DNA of 64,000 nucleotides from Cladocopium goreaui (taxonomy: Eukaryota; Sar; Dinophyceae; Suessiales; Symbiodiniaceae). Below the pieces are notes generated by a model. It was not told the DNA's origin. It worked only from the letters and a program-made list of their open reading frames with translations, and searched no databases. The stretch's first letter is position 1. Each line of letters starts with the position of its first letter. Both the position numbers and the translations under genes were made by a program. Of this stretch, positions 1-9,410 are shown piece after piece. The stretch is taken from positions 810,501 to 874,500 of the forward strand of contig CAMXCT020003668.1 in NCBI GenBank assembly GCA_947184155.2, read 5' to 3'.

Positions 1-2
1 AT

Positions 3-1556
3 TCTGCTTGGATTCATATCTTTGCTGCAAGGAGGGCGAACACCTTGAAATCCAGGTACCAGGTCTGGAAGCCGTTTGAGAAGTGGCTGGAGATGCATCG
101 GGGTTATCTTTTTCCCCAATCTGTGAAGGATGCCATCGATTACATGCAGCACAGGGTCGACAACGGTTGTGGTAGGACAGTTCCAGAGTCGTTGAGCATC
201 ACTCTGGGTATGTTGGAGCAACTTGGACGGGTGCCAGACTCTGCAAGGATTTCTGATGATCCATTGTGGAAGGGACACATCAAGTCGTGGACAGCAGAGC
301 TCAGTGAGGATTCACCGCCGAGAAAACCAGCGGAGATGTTTACAGTTGCGATGGTGATCGCATTGGAGCTCTTGGTTGTTGAAGAAGCTGCAACGATCTT
401 TTCCAGGGCATTGGCATGGGTGATCCTCGTGATGATTTGGGGCGCCATGAGATGCGACGATGTTCAGGCGATCATTCCCAGGCGCTCCTTCCTCTCGAAT
501 TTTGGTCTGAAGCTGATCTTGGGAAAGTCGAAGACGACTGGTCCAGACAAGGTTCAGAAAGAAGTGGCGGTGCACATTTTTCGCACCATTTCCTTGACTG
601 GAGAAGATTGGTTGAGGTGTGGTTTCAACATCTGGGAGTCAGATGAATTCAGCTTTCCCAGGGACTACATGGTGATGGAGCCCAGCAAGGATTGGACGAA
701 GGTGAGACGGAAATTTGTCACACCGTCGGGTCTCAGTTCTTTGATTGCGAAGTTGCTGAGCACACTCAGTTGTCCGAAGCGCTCTGGGATTGGATGGGAA
801 TTGATGCCCCACATTCTTTTATTGCCAGATGGATTGGAATCATTTTTCTCAGGACACAGTGCGAGGAATTTCTTGACCTCGATTGCTGCAGTCATTGGGT
901 TCTCTCGCGATGAGAGGGCTTTTCTGGGACGGTGGTCAATGGGCATGACTTCATCAGAGGAATATGTCAGGACATCAAGACAGGTGGTCTTCAAGATCCA
1001 GAAGGCCGTCAACAGGTCACTAGTTGAAGGACTGGAAGAAGTCTACTATGAAGATGAACCCATTCAGAGGCTGTGTGATGCAGCGGAGAAAGCTGGAGCG
1101 AACCCCAATCGCATCAAGAAGAGGCATTCAGTGCTCTCTGATTGGGGAGGCAGACAGTCACTTGGAGGTATCTACCCCACGTTGACCATTCTTGATGGGG
1201 ATTGGAATGACCATGAAGATGGAGATGGCGATGACACGGACTTGGCAGCCAAGGTTGCCGACATGACCCACAGGGAAGCTGCAGACGAAGTCCACTCTGC
1301 GAAGTACTTCATCACAGTCTCTCGAAGAACCTGCTTGAGGCGTTTGCATCTCAGTGGATGTTTTGTCAAGCCTGACAGGTGTTGCGAAGTTTCATATTTA
1401 GACCAAGTGACCGCTGATGATTTTGATTCAGTGTGCCAAGCATGTAAGAAGAAAATGGTTGCAGGATGTGGTCGTGAGAATGGGGACCAGTCCTCGTCGA
1501 CAGCTTCATCAACGTCCACGGCCTCAGAAAATGACATGGATGAAGTTCCTTTGTGA
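3..1556 (+). CDS. Tyrosine recombinase of element 1 (5' partial)
   Basis: The frame is open to the left window edge and no ATG is visible at its start, so the gene is 5'-partial. Numbering from codon 45-47, the catalytic set of the tyrosine recombinase/phage integrase family is present: R136 (in GAMRCDDV), a possible beta-hairpin lysine near 161-163, the H-x-x-R box HSAR (H271, R274), W297 (in LGRWS) and the nucleophile Y307 (in SEEYVR). The N-terminal part resembles the helical core-binding domain. A Cys-rich tail (about 436-475, ending in VCQACKKKM) follows the catalytic domain and is not typical of bacterial integrases. The enzyme would insert a circular cDNA copy by site-specific recombination without target duplication. 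It lies upstream of gag and RT, an order recalling VIPER/TATE elements rather than DIRS1. Confidence 0.75.
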   Translation, partial: SAWIHIFAARRANTLKSRYQVWKPFEKWLEMHRGYLFPQSVKDAIDYMQHRVDNGCGRTVPESLSITLGMLEQLGRVPDSARISDDPLWKGHIKSWTAELSEDSPPRKPAEMFTVAMVIALELLVVEEAATIFSRALAWVILVMIWGAMRCDDVQAIIPRRSFLSNFGLKLILGKSKTTGPDKVQKEVAVHIFRTISLTGEDWLRCGFNIWESDEFSFPRDYMVMEPSKDWTKVRRKFVTPSGLSSLIAKLLSTLSCPKRSGIGWELMPHILLLPDGLESFFSGHSARNFLTSIAAVIGFSRDERAFLGRWSMGMTSSEEYVRTSRQVVFKIQKAVNRSLVEGLEEVYYEDEPIQRLCDAAEKAGANPNRIKKRHSVLSDWGGRQSLGGIYPTLTILDGDWNDHEDGDGDDTDLAAKVADMTHREAADEVHSAKYFITVSRRTCLRRLHLSGCFVKPDRCCEVSYLDQVTADDFDSVCQACKKKMVAGCGRENGDQSSSTASSTSTASENDMDEVPL

Positions 1557-2236
1557 TCAGTGCAGTCCGAGTGGATTGAAAACATGGGCAGATTTGGGAC
1601 GGATGTTTTGACATCTGGCTATCTGTCGGTCGTTGTGTTGAGGTTCTTCTTTTCTTTTTCGGTCGAGGCTTCTTAGGTAGGAGGTCTGTCGTGCTCGGTT
1701 TTTCCTTTTTCTTTCGCTTTCGTTCGAGGCTTCTTAGGTTGCCGGGTTTTGTCACTGCATGTTGGCGATTGCATTGCAATTCTTTGGATGTTATTTCTGA
1801 TGTTGTTTGGAGTTGCATGTTTTTTCATTTGAGAATCGATTACGGGGGGCCAATGTCATGAAAGTGCGTTTAGACGCGGCACACAACATGGGCGGATTGA
1901 CACATGTTCAGACATTGTCCGTGACTGATGGTTCAGACCTCAGGGTACCATCTAGTCATTCAACACGACAGTGCTCAGGCAGCTTCATTTGAGTGAGTAG
2001 GATCTAACTTGAAAAAAACCGAGTTTTACAACATCTCGGCTTTTTTGGGGTTCCTGGCCCCGGCCGAAACCAGCAGGAAATTTACCAGTTCTAGTCCCCC
2101 TGACCCCAATGCCAGTTTTGTGGCTAGGGCCTTAGATCTTCTGACCCCAGCGCCAGGTTTGAGGCATAGGGCATTTCTGTTGTGTGTTTTTTTTTATTTT
2201 CACTCTCGCCGCGCGGGTGGGTCACTTGACCGAGCC
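1557..2236 (+). other. Non-coding leader between YR and gag
   Basis: I see no convincing gene in this 680-bp interval. It holds two copies of TCGAGGCTTCTTAGGT near 1663 and 1724, a hairpin at 2012-2046 (A-run plus CCGAG pairing with CTCGG plus T-run, one mismatch) and an imperfect duplication starting CTGACCCC at about 2098 and 2139. The open frame that leads into gag begins with TTG at 2009, but its first ATG is at 2237, so the hairpin and the duplication probably lie in the gag leader. Confidence 0.4.
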
Positions 2237-3490
2237 ATGGACCCAGTTGCACAGAGACAGTATGTTCAGACGAACATGGATTCTGACTTACAATTCATTC
2301 TTGGAGAGTCGGGAGTGATGTTGGAACACCAAGTTGCAATTGCCAGGCACTATGGAAATCTCAGGAAGTTCACTGCTCTAGGTGATGACAGGGCGTCCAT
2401 CAGGACATCTTGTTTGCAGGACTTTGCAATCGTGGCTGACACCCCAGAGCGTAGATCTCAGATTGCTTCAATTGTAGCTGCATGGGAAACTGCAAAGGAG
2501 TACATGTCAAAAGAAGTTGAACTCAAAGCGGAAGCCAAAGTTTTAGGGCAGCCACGTGTTCTTCAGATCCATGAGAGGCAGGCTATGCTACGTGCTGTGG
2601 AGGCGATTCATGGAGTCCTAGGAGATTCAGAATGTCCTTCACCGGACTACCTTGCGATCAAGGCAGAGGAAACTGAATGCAACGAACCTACAGCAGCACC
2701 CCTTGATGAGATTTTGAGTAAGCAGTCTTCAAGCAATTCTGTTATTCAGTCGGCTGTTGACAACACAGGGCACATCCGAGTGACCAGGACGAAAGCCAAG
2801 GCGAAAATGCCGGCGACAACCGAAGAGTACAGGAAAACCATGAAGGTCGAGGCCTATACTTGGTTGTGCATGGCTTCACGTTACAAGGCCAAACACTGGT
2901 TGCATGGATTGACAATGGAGCCTTTCTTGAAGTTCACTGAGTATATTTTGGGGGATCGGGTATTTGGAATTCAGATCCCAGCAGCTTCTGGAGAAGCGTC
3001 ACAACAGAAGGTTCGGCCAGAATGGTCGATAGTGCTTGCCTACGAACAGAGGCTCAGGAAAGAGGCCATGAAAAAGGTCTTGGAGGGACACACATTGAGT
3101 GAGTCATTGCTTGCTGTCATCAGGGATCCTGACTTGAAAGAGGCGTACTTCACCACGCCGGTGGCACTCAGGTCAGCGTTGTCGGAGCCTCAACAACAAC
3201 CTAACAAGTGGCCACGGTTCAACAGCAAAGGAGGTTTCAGTGGCAAACAGACTTCAAGTTTTACAAAAGGGAAAGGAAAGCACTCCAAGGGCAAGTCGAA
3301 AGGCAAGCCCCTCGACCAGCGGTTGAAAGGCCTCAGCCTTGCTTGGAGGACACCGGATGGTCGCGAGCTCTGTTTCGCATGGAATAGTGGTGACTGTGAT
3401 GGCTCTTGCGGCAGGGTCCATCAATGCCGTGTTAAAGGTTGCTATGGTTCCCACAAAGCAGTTGACCATAGCAAGAACCAGGGGTCGTGA
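2237..3490 (+). CDS. Gag-like protein of element 1
   Basis: This 417-residue protein starts at ATG 2237 in a good context (GCCATGG). The same frame is open upstream to 2009 but has no ATG there. The middle is helical and charged. The C-terminal quarter is rich in Gly, Ser and Lys (GKGKHSKGKSKGK) and ends in a Cys/His cluster, first C-x7-C-x3-C-x3-H and then C-x4-C-x3-H, resembling a CCCH-type zinc finger rather than the retroviral CCHC knuckle. Position before pol, basic tail and zinc cluster indicate an RNA-binding structural protein. It ends at TGA 3488-3490; the next codon (CAG) continues the same frame straight into pol, so a Gag-Pol fusion by stop-codon readthrough is possible. Confidence 0.6.
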   Translation: MDPVAQRQYVQTNMDSDLQFILGESGVMLEHQVAIARHYGNLRKFTALGDDRASIRTSCLQDFAIVADTPERRSQIASIVAAWETAKEYMSKEVELKAEAKVLGQPRVLQIHERQAMLRAVEAIHGVLGDSECPSPDYLAIKAEETECNEPTAAPLDEILSKQSSSNSVIQSAVDNTGHIRVTRTKAKAKMPATTEEYRKTMKVEAYTWLCMASRYKAKHWLHGLTMEPFLKFTEYILGDRVFGIQIPAASGEASQQKVRPEWSIVLAYEQRLRKEAMKKVLEGHTLSESLLAVIRDPDLKEAYFTTPVALRSALSEPQQQPNKWPRFNSKGGFSGKQTSSFTKGKGKHSKGKSKGKPLDQRLKGLSLAWRTPDGRELCFAWNSGDCDGSCGRVHQCRVKGCYGSHKAVDHSKNQGS

Positions 3491-6400
3491 CAGCCGAAGA
3501 GTGTGGGCCCACCCAGCAGTCCCACACGGTCTCAAACTGAGAAACCCATTTTGAAAGTGGTTTACCTTTTTGCTGGGAAGAAACGGCATTCTGATGTTGC
3601 GGCATTCTTGAAGAAAGCTGAAACTGAAGGAGGCGTTCAGGTTGAGTTGCATGAGTTTGACATTGAGCGGTCCCCACAGCATGACTTGACAGACAATGCA
3701 TTGTGGGACAAGATTTTTGATACCCTCAAAGAGGGGAATTGGGTTTTGATCGTGTCACCGCCTTGCAATACATTTAGCAGGGCTTGTTTTCAGAATCGAC
3801 GTCACCCTGGCCCGAAGCCTTTGAGAACGAGGATGTGGCCCCGAGGTTTTCCCTGGTTGAGTGCGGCACACAGGGCAAAAGTCGATGAAGCAAATTCTTT
3901 TGTGGATAGATGCATTCATGCTTGTCAACTTGTGGCTGAATCCGGTGGTTATTTTTTGCTTGAGCATCCCGAAGACCTGGGCACAGTTGAGGGCGAACAA
4001 CCAGGATCCATTTGGCAGTGGCCTGAAGTTTTAGAACTTATTCCCTGTTGCAATGCAGTTTCATTTGCAATTCATCAATGCCATTTTGGTGCACCAACTC
4101 CAAAGCCGACGCGTTTCATGACAAACATGGAAGTTACTGACAAGCGTTGTCACATTGCCCTGCCGAAGTTCGACAGGTTTGGATTTTACAAGGGCCCGTT
4201 ACCAAAGCAATGTGGCCATCATCATACCAAGACTCTCATTGGAAAGACAAATTCAACTTGGAACACGGCACCTAGTGCTGCCTACCCTCCTGGCCTCTGT
4301 CAGTTCATTGCAGATTTGATCCTTTATGCTTGCGCATCCTCCGGAAGGGGCGGAAGGGTCAAATCTACTGGTAACAAAAGGGTTGTGAAAACAGAGAACG
4401 CTGCTGAACAATCACCCAATAAAAAGGCGAAGGTTTCTCTTCCCGCGCAAGTTCAGGTTATTCCCTCAGATTCTGATGAAGAGCAAGGCAGTGCCCCTGG
4501 AGCTTTTCAGACAGCAACAACAGGAGCAGGGAAAGAACCCACGGATGCAACGACAGTTACAACAACGGCTGCATCAACAGTTTTGGAACTTACAGTTGAA
4601 GGGGATACGGAGTTTGACATTGGAGCTTGCCACAACACGGGAAAACCCATTTCAGTGGAATGGGACAGAACTTGCAAGGATTTCACTGATGGTTTTGGTT
4701 TGTGCAGCCCATGCAGGTGGCGTCCTCAACAGAGAGGCACGAGAAGGAGTCCTGACATGGTGCAGTTGGCTAACAACACTTTCGATTGTTTGGCGCAATG
4801 CGTAATGGCTGAAGTGCCAGACCTCCGGTTGTTGGCCTTCAAATTGGTCACTGGGAAACTTCTTGAATCACCTTTTTCTGAAGGGGCTCTGGCAAAGGTG
4901 CGGGCGAAGATTTTTGACCTTCTTCCTGACCCACAAGAGGCTAGAGTGGTTGACGAGGGTCAGCCCTTTCATTTACGGGCACTGGCACAGTGGTTGCAAG
5001 AGTTTGGTGATCCAGATGCAAAGTGGTTGGTTGACGAGCAGGATTCTTTCGCAACTGGAGTTTGTTTGGGGGTGGAGCAGCCTCTGCCGAGGTCGCCTCA
5101 AGTCTGTCCCCCTAAGTTGAAGCACAGGCGCCTGGATGAGACGGAGTTCATGGCAGTGGCACAAAATTATCCTTCGGCCCAGATTTCAACGAAGGAGCTT
5201 GAGCAGAAATTCCGTGAGGAAGAGGATTTGGGTCGCATGCACCCCTCCAAGATGGGAGTGCTTCGTGAAGAATTTGGCGACCGTCTTCGAATTGCTTCGA
5301 TGGCGGCAATACAGAAACCAGACGGCAGTGTCCGTCCACTTCATGACGCAACCCATTCTGTGATGGTGAACCATGCCATCCTGTACCAGGATAAAATCGA
5401 ATGCCCTGGTCCAGCTGAGATTGCTGCAATTGTCAGGGAGGCAACTGAGACAAAGGAGGCACCATTTTGCGTGAGTGCAGACATACGTGCAGCTCATAGG
5501 CTTGTTAAAATAAGGAGGTCTGACTGGGGCTCCATGTGTTGCAAAGCAGATTCCAACTCTGACACGATTTGGGTGAACAGGGTTGGCACCTTTGGCGTAT
5601 CAAGTGCGCCCTACTGGTGGTCGAAGTTGGCTGGACTGATCGGCAGATTTGTCGGTTACTTGTTTCATCAACGTTGGATGATGCACATGATCTACGTGGA
5701 CGACCTCCATGGGGTTTTTGCTGGGGAATCCAAATTCCTTTTTCTTTGGGTCTGGCTTTTGGCTTTTGAAGTGGCAGGGACCCCATTTGGATATCACAAG
5801 TTCAAGGGTGGTTTTGCTTCAGAGTTTGTGGGGTTCCAGATACGGTATGATTTGACGGAAGTTGGCATTTCCACCAAACGTGGCACCTGGATCATCGATT
5901 GGATTGACCGTGCGATGGCCAACAGGTATGTTGTTCAGGCCCGTGATTTTTCAGAGTTCTTGGGGAGACTTGGGTTCATTGCACAACTGCTGGTGTGGCT
6001 TAAACCACATCTTTCACCTCTCTTTTCATGGGCTGCGGTGACAGCAGCGGGGACTGTTTGCAGACTTCCCGACACGGTCATCCTGACGTTACAATACATT
6101 GCCAACGAATTCAAGCGGGAGACATTCTTGGTTTCAGCGCGCAGGCCTCAGCATTTCCAAGGGGAGCGCTTCAGAACAGACGCAAAGTGCACAACTGAGT
6201 TTGTGGTACTGGCTGGATGGGAGATTGGTACAAAGAGGTGGTTTTCTATCAAGTTAGGTCCAACGGAAGTTCCGTACCTTTTCAAGCCTGGAATTGGAGC
6301 GCAATGGGCTTCGACATCTGCGGAGTTGCTGGCATCATGGCTAGCATTACACATGTTTGGCTGGCTTGGCGAGACGAGAGAGAGGAAAGCTTTGGAGATC

Positions 6401-6769
6401 TTTCTAGTGGGAGGTACCGACAACAAAGCCAATGAGTCATTGACGAGCAAGAGGTCCACCACACGATGGCCATTGATGGGGATCAACATGCAATTGTCCT
6501 CAGCACTGTCTAGGGCACGACTTAGCCTGGGATTACGTTGGAGGCCGAGGGATGAAAACACTGAGGCTGACCAGCTCACCAATGAAAATTTTGAGGGTTT
6601 CGACGACAAGCTGCGTTTACATGTTTGTTGGGACAGTTTGGACCTGCAGGTCTTGGAAGGCCTGATACGCACGAGAGAGGAGTTTGAAACAGCCCGGGCA
6701 ACAGCGCGGGAACTTGCAAAGCAGGCACCTAAGGTTGGGAGTAAGAAGTTTGACAAGTCTCCATGGTAG
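3491..6769 (+). CDS. Pol: MTase-like, reverse transcriptase, RNase H (element 1)
   Basis: The frame continues directly from gag after one TGA. The open frame counted from GTG 3503 has 1088 codons and no ATG before the first domain. Residues 20-270 resemble a C5-cytosine methyltransferase: motif I-like VVYLFAGKK, motif IV SPPCNTFSRA (Cys88) and EHP (154-156) where the canonical ENV motif would be, then CGHHHTKT and AAYPPGLC. An acidic linker follows. RT spans about 560-790 with VSADIRAAHR (motif A) and IYVDDLHG (YVDD at 5693-5704, residue 731). RNase H spans about 890-1060 with Asp in FRTDAK, Glu in TSAELLAS, Asp in GGTDNKAN and the final Asp in TEADQLTN, a DIRS/pararetrovirus-like layout. No protease or integrase is seen. 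All catalytic Asp residues are intact, so the copy could be functional. Confidence 0.8.
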   Translation, partial: QPKSVGPPSSPTRSQTEKPILKVVYLFAGKKRHSDVAAFLKKAETEGGVQVELHEFDIERSPQHDLTDNALWDKIFDTLKEGNWVLIVSPPCNTFSRACFQNRRHPGPKPLRTRMWPRGFPWLSAAHRAKVDEANSFVDRCIHACQLVAESGGYFLLEHPEDLGTVEGEQPGSIWQWPEVLELIPCCNAVSFAIHQCHFGAPTPKPTRFMTNMEVTDKRCHIALPKFDRFGFYKGPLPKQCGHHHTKTLIGKTNSTWNTAPSAAYPPGLCQFIADLILYACASSGRGGRVKSTGNKRVVKTENAAEQSPNKKAKVSLPAQVQVIPSDSDEEQGSAPGAFQTATTGAGKEPTDATTVTTTAASTVLELTVEGDTEFDIGACHNTGKPISVEWDRTCKDFTDGFGLCSPCRWRPQQRGTRRSPDMVQLANNTFDCLAQCVMAEVPDLRLLAFKLVTGKLLESPFSEGALAKVRAKIFDLLPDPQEARVVDEGQPFHLRALAQWLQEFGDPDAKWLVDEQDSFATGVCLGVEQPLPRSPQVCPPKLKHRRLDETEFMAVAQNYPSAQISTKELEQKFREEEDLGRMHPSKMGVLREEFGDRLRIASMAAIQKPDGSVRPLHDATHSVMVNHAILYQDKIECPGPAEIAAIVREATETKEAPFCVSADIRAAHRLVKIRRSDWGSMCCKADSNSDTIWVNRVGTFGVSSAPYWWSKLAGLIGRFVGYLFHQRWMMHMIYVDDLHGVFAGESKFLFLWVWLLAFEVAGTPFGYHKFKGGFASEFVGFQIRYDLTEVGISTKRGTWIIDWIDRAMANRYVVQARDFSEFLGRLGFIAQLLVWLKPHLSPLFSWAAVTAAGTVCRLPDTVILTLQYIANEFKRETFLVSARRPQHFQGERFRTDAKCTTEFVVLAGWEIGTKRWFSIKLGPTEVPYLFKPGIGAQWASTSAELLASWLALHMFGWLGETRERKALEIFLVGGTDNKANESLTSKRSTTRWPLMGINMQLSSALSRARLSLGLRWRPRDENTEADQLTNENFEGFDDKLRLHVCWDSLDLQVLEGLIRTREEFETARATARELAKQAPKVGSKKFDKSPW

Positions 6770-6816
6770 GAGAGGATCGCGAAGGGGGGGCTTGCTCCAC
6801 TGGCCTCCTCTAAAGT

Positions 6817-7218
6817 TGGGGAGGTTGAAAAGGAGACCACTGGAACAATTGCTGCTGAGAAATTTTTCGATTTACAGATGTGATGTTTTCATTTTCACTG
6901 CAAGATGGATTTCACTATGCATGCTTTTGGGCACTACGAATAATCTCTGGCGCATGGGAGCGCACCTTGAAGAGGATTGATGCGTGAGACACCACCACCT
7001 GCCGAACAAAAGTTGCGAGTGCTTTCAACCGGTGATGTCTTCACATTTCATTGATTTCAGTTTCAGTTGGATGTCAGTTTGTGCAGTCATGGCCACACAT
7101 TTGGTGTTTGCAGTGTTGGCGTTTTCGGCGCGTTGTTTGTTGGCGCTTCGCGTTGGTATCGCGTAAGTTTCCCCATTACTGGTCCCTCCTACCTTTCCAA
7201 TACTTTGTGTAGCGTAGG
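6817..7218 (+). repeat. B1 direct repeat of element 1 (402 bp)
   Basis: This 402-bp block is repeated without visible differences at 7716-8117, at an offset of 899 bp. It begins 47 bp after the pol stop codon. Short open frames inside it are translated identically in both copies but look like non-coding sequence. Confidence 0.9.
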
Positions 7219-7715
7219 CATCACTGAGCTTGCTCAGTGTGTCTATGTGAAACCAAGTATTGGCCGGGTGGGAGGGTGGGGATCACTGAGTTGATGGTTT
7301 CTAGATTCCGTTGGTGTTACTGTGTTGATGTACCTGTTGATTGTTGGCAGTGCCTTCAACAGTTTACAACCTTGGTGCCTGGTACAACACTTCATGTCAG
7401 ACCTCGTGAAGTTGACAGTTCATTTCGTTTTTGTGAGTTCAGTTTCCTTGTGGTTTATTTTCGGTGCTGCTTGTGGAGTTCATGTGAAACGACAGAAACA
7501 GTTGAGACTGTTTTTATTTTTCTGCAGTTACAATCTGGATTTTGCTGTGCTGCTTTGAATTTTTACTGAAAGAGTTTCATTGGAGTTTGGGTGCAACATT
7601 GATCAAGTTCTTGGAAGACATTTCGAACATTACATATTTCGAGAAGCGCTGGCTTCAAAATCAGTTTGAGGTCCCGCCCGACCCATCCCTTGGGTTGTGG
7701 CATTATGCTCACGCA
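7219..7715 (+). repeat. Putative A2 segment between B1 and B2 of element 1
   Basis: This 497-bp T-rich segment without a credible gene lies between two identical 402-bp repeats. In Ngaro/PAT-type elements the segment between B1 and B2 is the copy of the left terminus (A1). I found no match in the window, consistent with A1 lying beyond the left edge. Confidence 0.5.
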
Positions 7716-8117
7716 TGGGGAGGTTGAAAAGGAGACCACTGGAACAATTGCTGCTGAGAAATTTTTCGATTTACAGATGTGATGTTTTCATTTTCACTGC
7801 AAGATGGATTTCACTATGCATGCTTTTGGGCACTACGAATAATCTCTGGCGCATGGGAGCGCACCTTGAAGAGGATTGATGCGTGAGACACCACCACCTG
7901 CCGAACAAAAGTTGCGAGTGCTTTCAACCGGTGATGTCTTCACATTTCATTGATTTCAGTTTCAGTTGGATGTCAGTTTGTGCAGTCATGGCCACACATT
8001 TGGTGTTTGCAGTGTTGGCGTTTTCGGCGCGTTGTTTGTTGGCGCTTCGCGTTGGTATCGCGTAAGTTTCCCCATTACTGGTCCCTCCTACCTTTCCAAT
8101 ACTTTGTGTAGCGTAGG
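7716..8117 (+). repeat. B2 direct repeat of element 1 (402 bp)
   Basis: Second identical copy of 6817-7218. Its end at 8117 marks the right end of element 1, because the flanking sequence changes immediately to the coding remnant of element 2. Confidence 0.9.
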
Positions 8118-8735
8118 TGACCAAACAGCGAGTGAAAATAGTCTGCTTGGATTTATCGAAGGAGGATCATCAGATCCTTGTTGAGCGGTGGGCCCTTTCG
8201 GGCAAATGTCTTTGGGTTCATTTTGGAGTGCCATGTGGCACAGCTTCGAGGGCGCGTTTCAGGAGGATTGGCAGACGTATTCATGGCCCTCCACCACTTA
8301 GATCATCACGTTTTCCAGCTGGTCTTCCAGGTCTCAAAGGTTTGCATGCCATTAAACTGAGGGCTGCAGATCGTCTCTATGGCTACATGCGGAAGCTGAT
8401 CAAACAACTGCAGTTGGCCCACGTCATCTGCACAGTGGAAAATCCATTGACGAATTTACTTTGGGAACATCTTATTGGACAGATGTTCATAAAGCAACAG
8501 ACCCCTATTACTGTGAGTTGCGCAACTGCATGTTTGGTGGCAAGCGTCAAAAGCGTACATGTCCTGCGTCTAACAGCAGTGCAGTGATGTCTTTGAATAT
8601 TCTTTGTGACGGTCAACATGAGCATGCTCCATGGTCTATTAATAATGGTGTTTTTGATACTGCGCTGGAGGCTGAGTATACCCAGTTTTTGCCACAGCGC
8701 TGGCTACAGCCATCCTTGAGTCAATTGCAGGTGAA
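8118..8735 (+). pseudogene. MTase-like domain remnant of element 2
   Basis: The first open part (to about 8490) encodes a C5-methyltransferase-like core: WVHFGVPCGTASRAR (motif IV-like, with Pro-Cys) and CTVENPLTNLLWEH (motif VI-like, ENP). Near 8490 the reading frame shifts, and the expected C-terminal part continues in another frame (CMFGGKRQKRT, then GQHEHAPW, then a GVFDTALEAEY segment). This pattern matches the tail of the copy at 32780-33430 (CQYGASCKKPT, GGGHRHQHLRG, AGAYPPQLC). Motif I is not visible, because sequence left of 8118 belongs to element 1. Confidence 0.6.
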
Positions 8736-8741
8736 TACAAG

Positions 8742-9410
8742 TTGCCCAATGTCACTCAACATGCCAAAAAGTTGAAAATGTCTCATTTTCATTCAATTGC
8801 TGAGGAAAAGCAACCCACTAGAGCTATGCAGATGCCTACAGTACCTGAGTTTTCTCATATTATTGTAATTGGCAACCTTCCAGCTCATGTCTTCAGCTTC
8901 AACAACAACGTTTTTATGTTACCTGCAAAAGCAAACTGGTGTCAGACTTCAAAGAAAGGGGGTGAGAGCCGTCTGTTCAAATTTTCACTGGAGCAGACAC
9001 CAGCGTTGCAAGCACTGGCAGATGTAGATATAGGTTGCAACGGCAATCTAAGCCCCCCTATGGTCTGTGGGAAGCTGGAGTCCCCATGTCAGGTTTACGA
9101 GTTGGAGTTGGAAGGGAACACCTGTCAAGGTGATTGCTGTGATTTGGTGTTCGGCGTGAGGTGGTCCCCAGGAGATTTCGTTAAACAAGCTGTTTCGATG
9201 GGCCACCCCTTTTCTTTGTTTTCAGGGTTGCCGGAGGAAGTCAAGAGCGCTTGCATATGTGTGGCGGAGTCCGACACACACTACATAATCAACAACAGGT
9301 GCATCAACTGGGAGAGTGGCTCCGGTTGTCGAAATTTTGCAGTCGGAAGAGGCAGCACTTAGAGCTGCCATACCTGAAGAGAGGAGACGAATTCTGGATG
9401 GCAAACGGTT
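8742..9410 (+). pseudogene. Linker region between MTase and RT (element 2)
   Basis: An open frame of about 206 codons, without a family I recognise, lies where element 1 has its acidic linker. It is Cys-rich near the end (for example GNTCQGDCCDLVFGVRW) and shifts frame near 9340 into a helix that leads to the RT remnant. It is probably the degenerate middle part of the same polyprotein, not an independent gene. Confidence 0.35.

Larger units (their letters stand above)
1..8117 (+). mobile_element. YR retrotransposon, element 1 (left end outside window)
   Basis: This DIRS/Ngaro-like tyrosine-recombinase retrotransposon reads, in order, YR (3-1556), Gag-like (2237-3490), one in-frame TGA, MTase-like/RT/RNase H (3491-6769), repeat B1 (6817-7218), spacer A2 (7219-7715) and repeat B2 (7716-8117). 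The identical 402-bp B copies flanking a unique segment match the split-direct-repeat ends (A1...B1-A2-B2) known from Ngaro and PAT elements. A copy of A2 is not seen between the YR and gag frames, so the A1 copy should lie left of base 1 and the YR should belong to this element. There are no LTRs or integrase. The identical B copies suggest a recent insertion. Sequence right of 8117 reads at once as a methyltransferase-like domain, suggesting insertion into element 2. Confidence 0.75.

Noticed and set aside
6840-8065. Identical 60-codon frames in both 402-bp repeats as a duplicated gene
   Set aside because: Their identity follows from the direct repeat itself; no domain and no start context.
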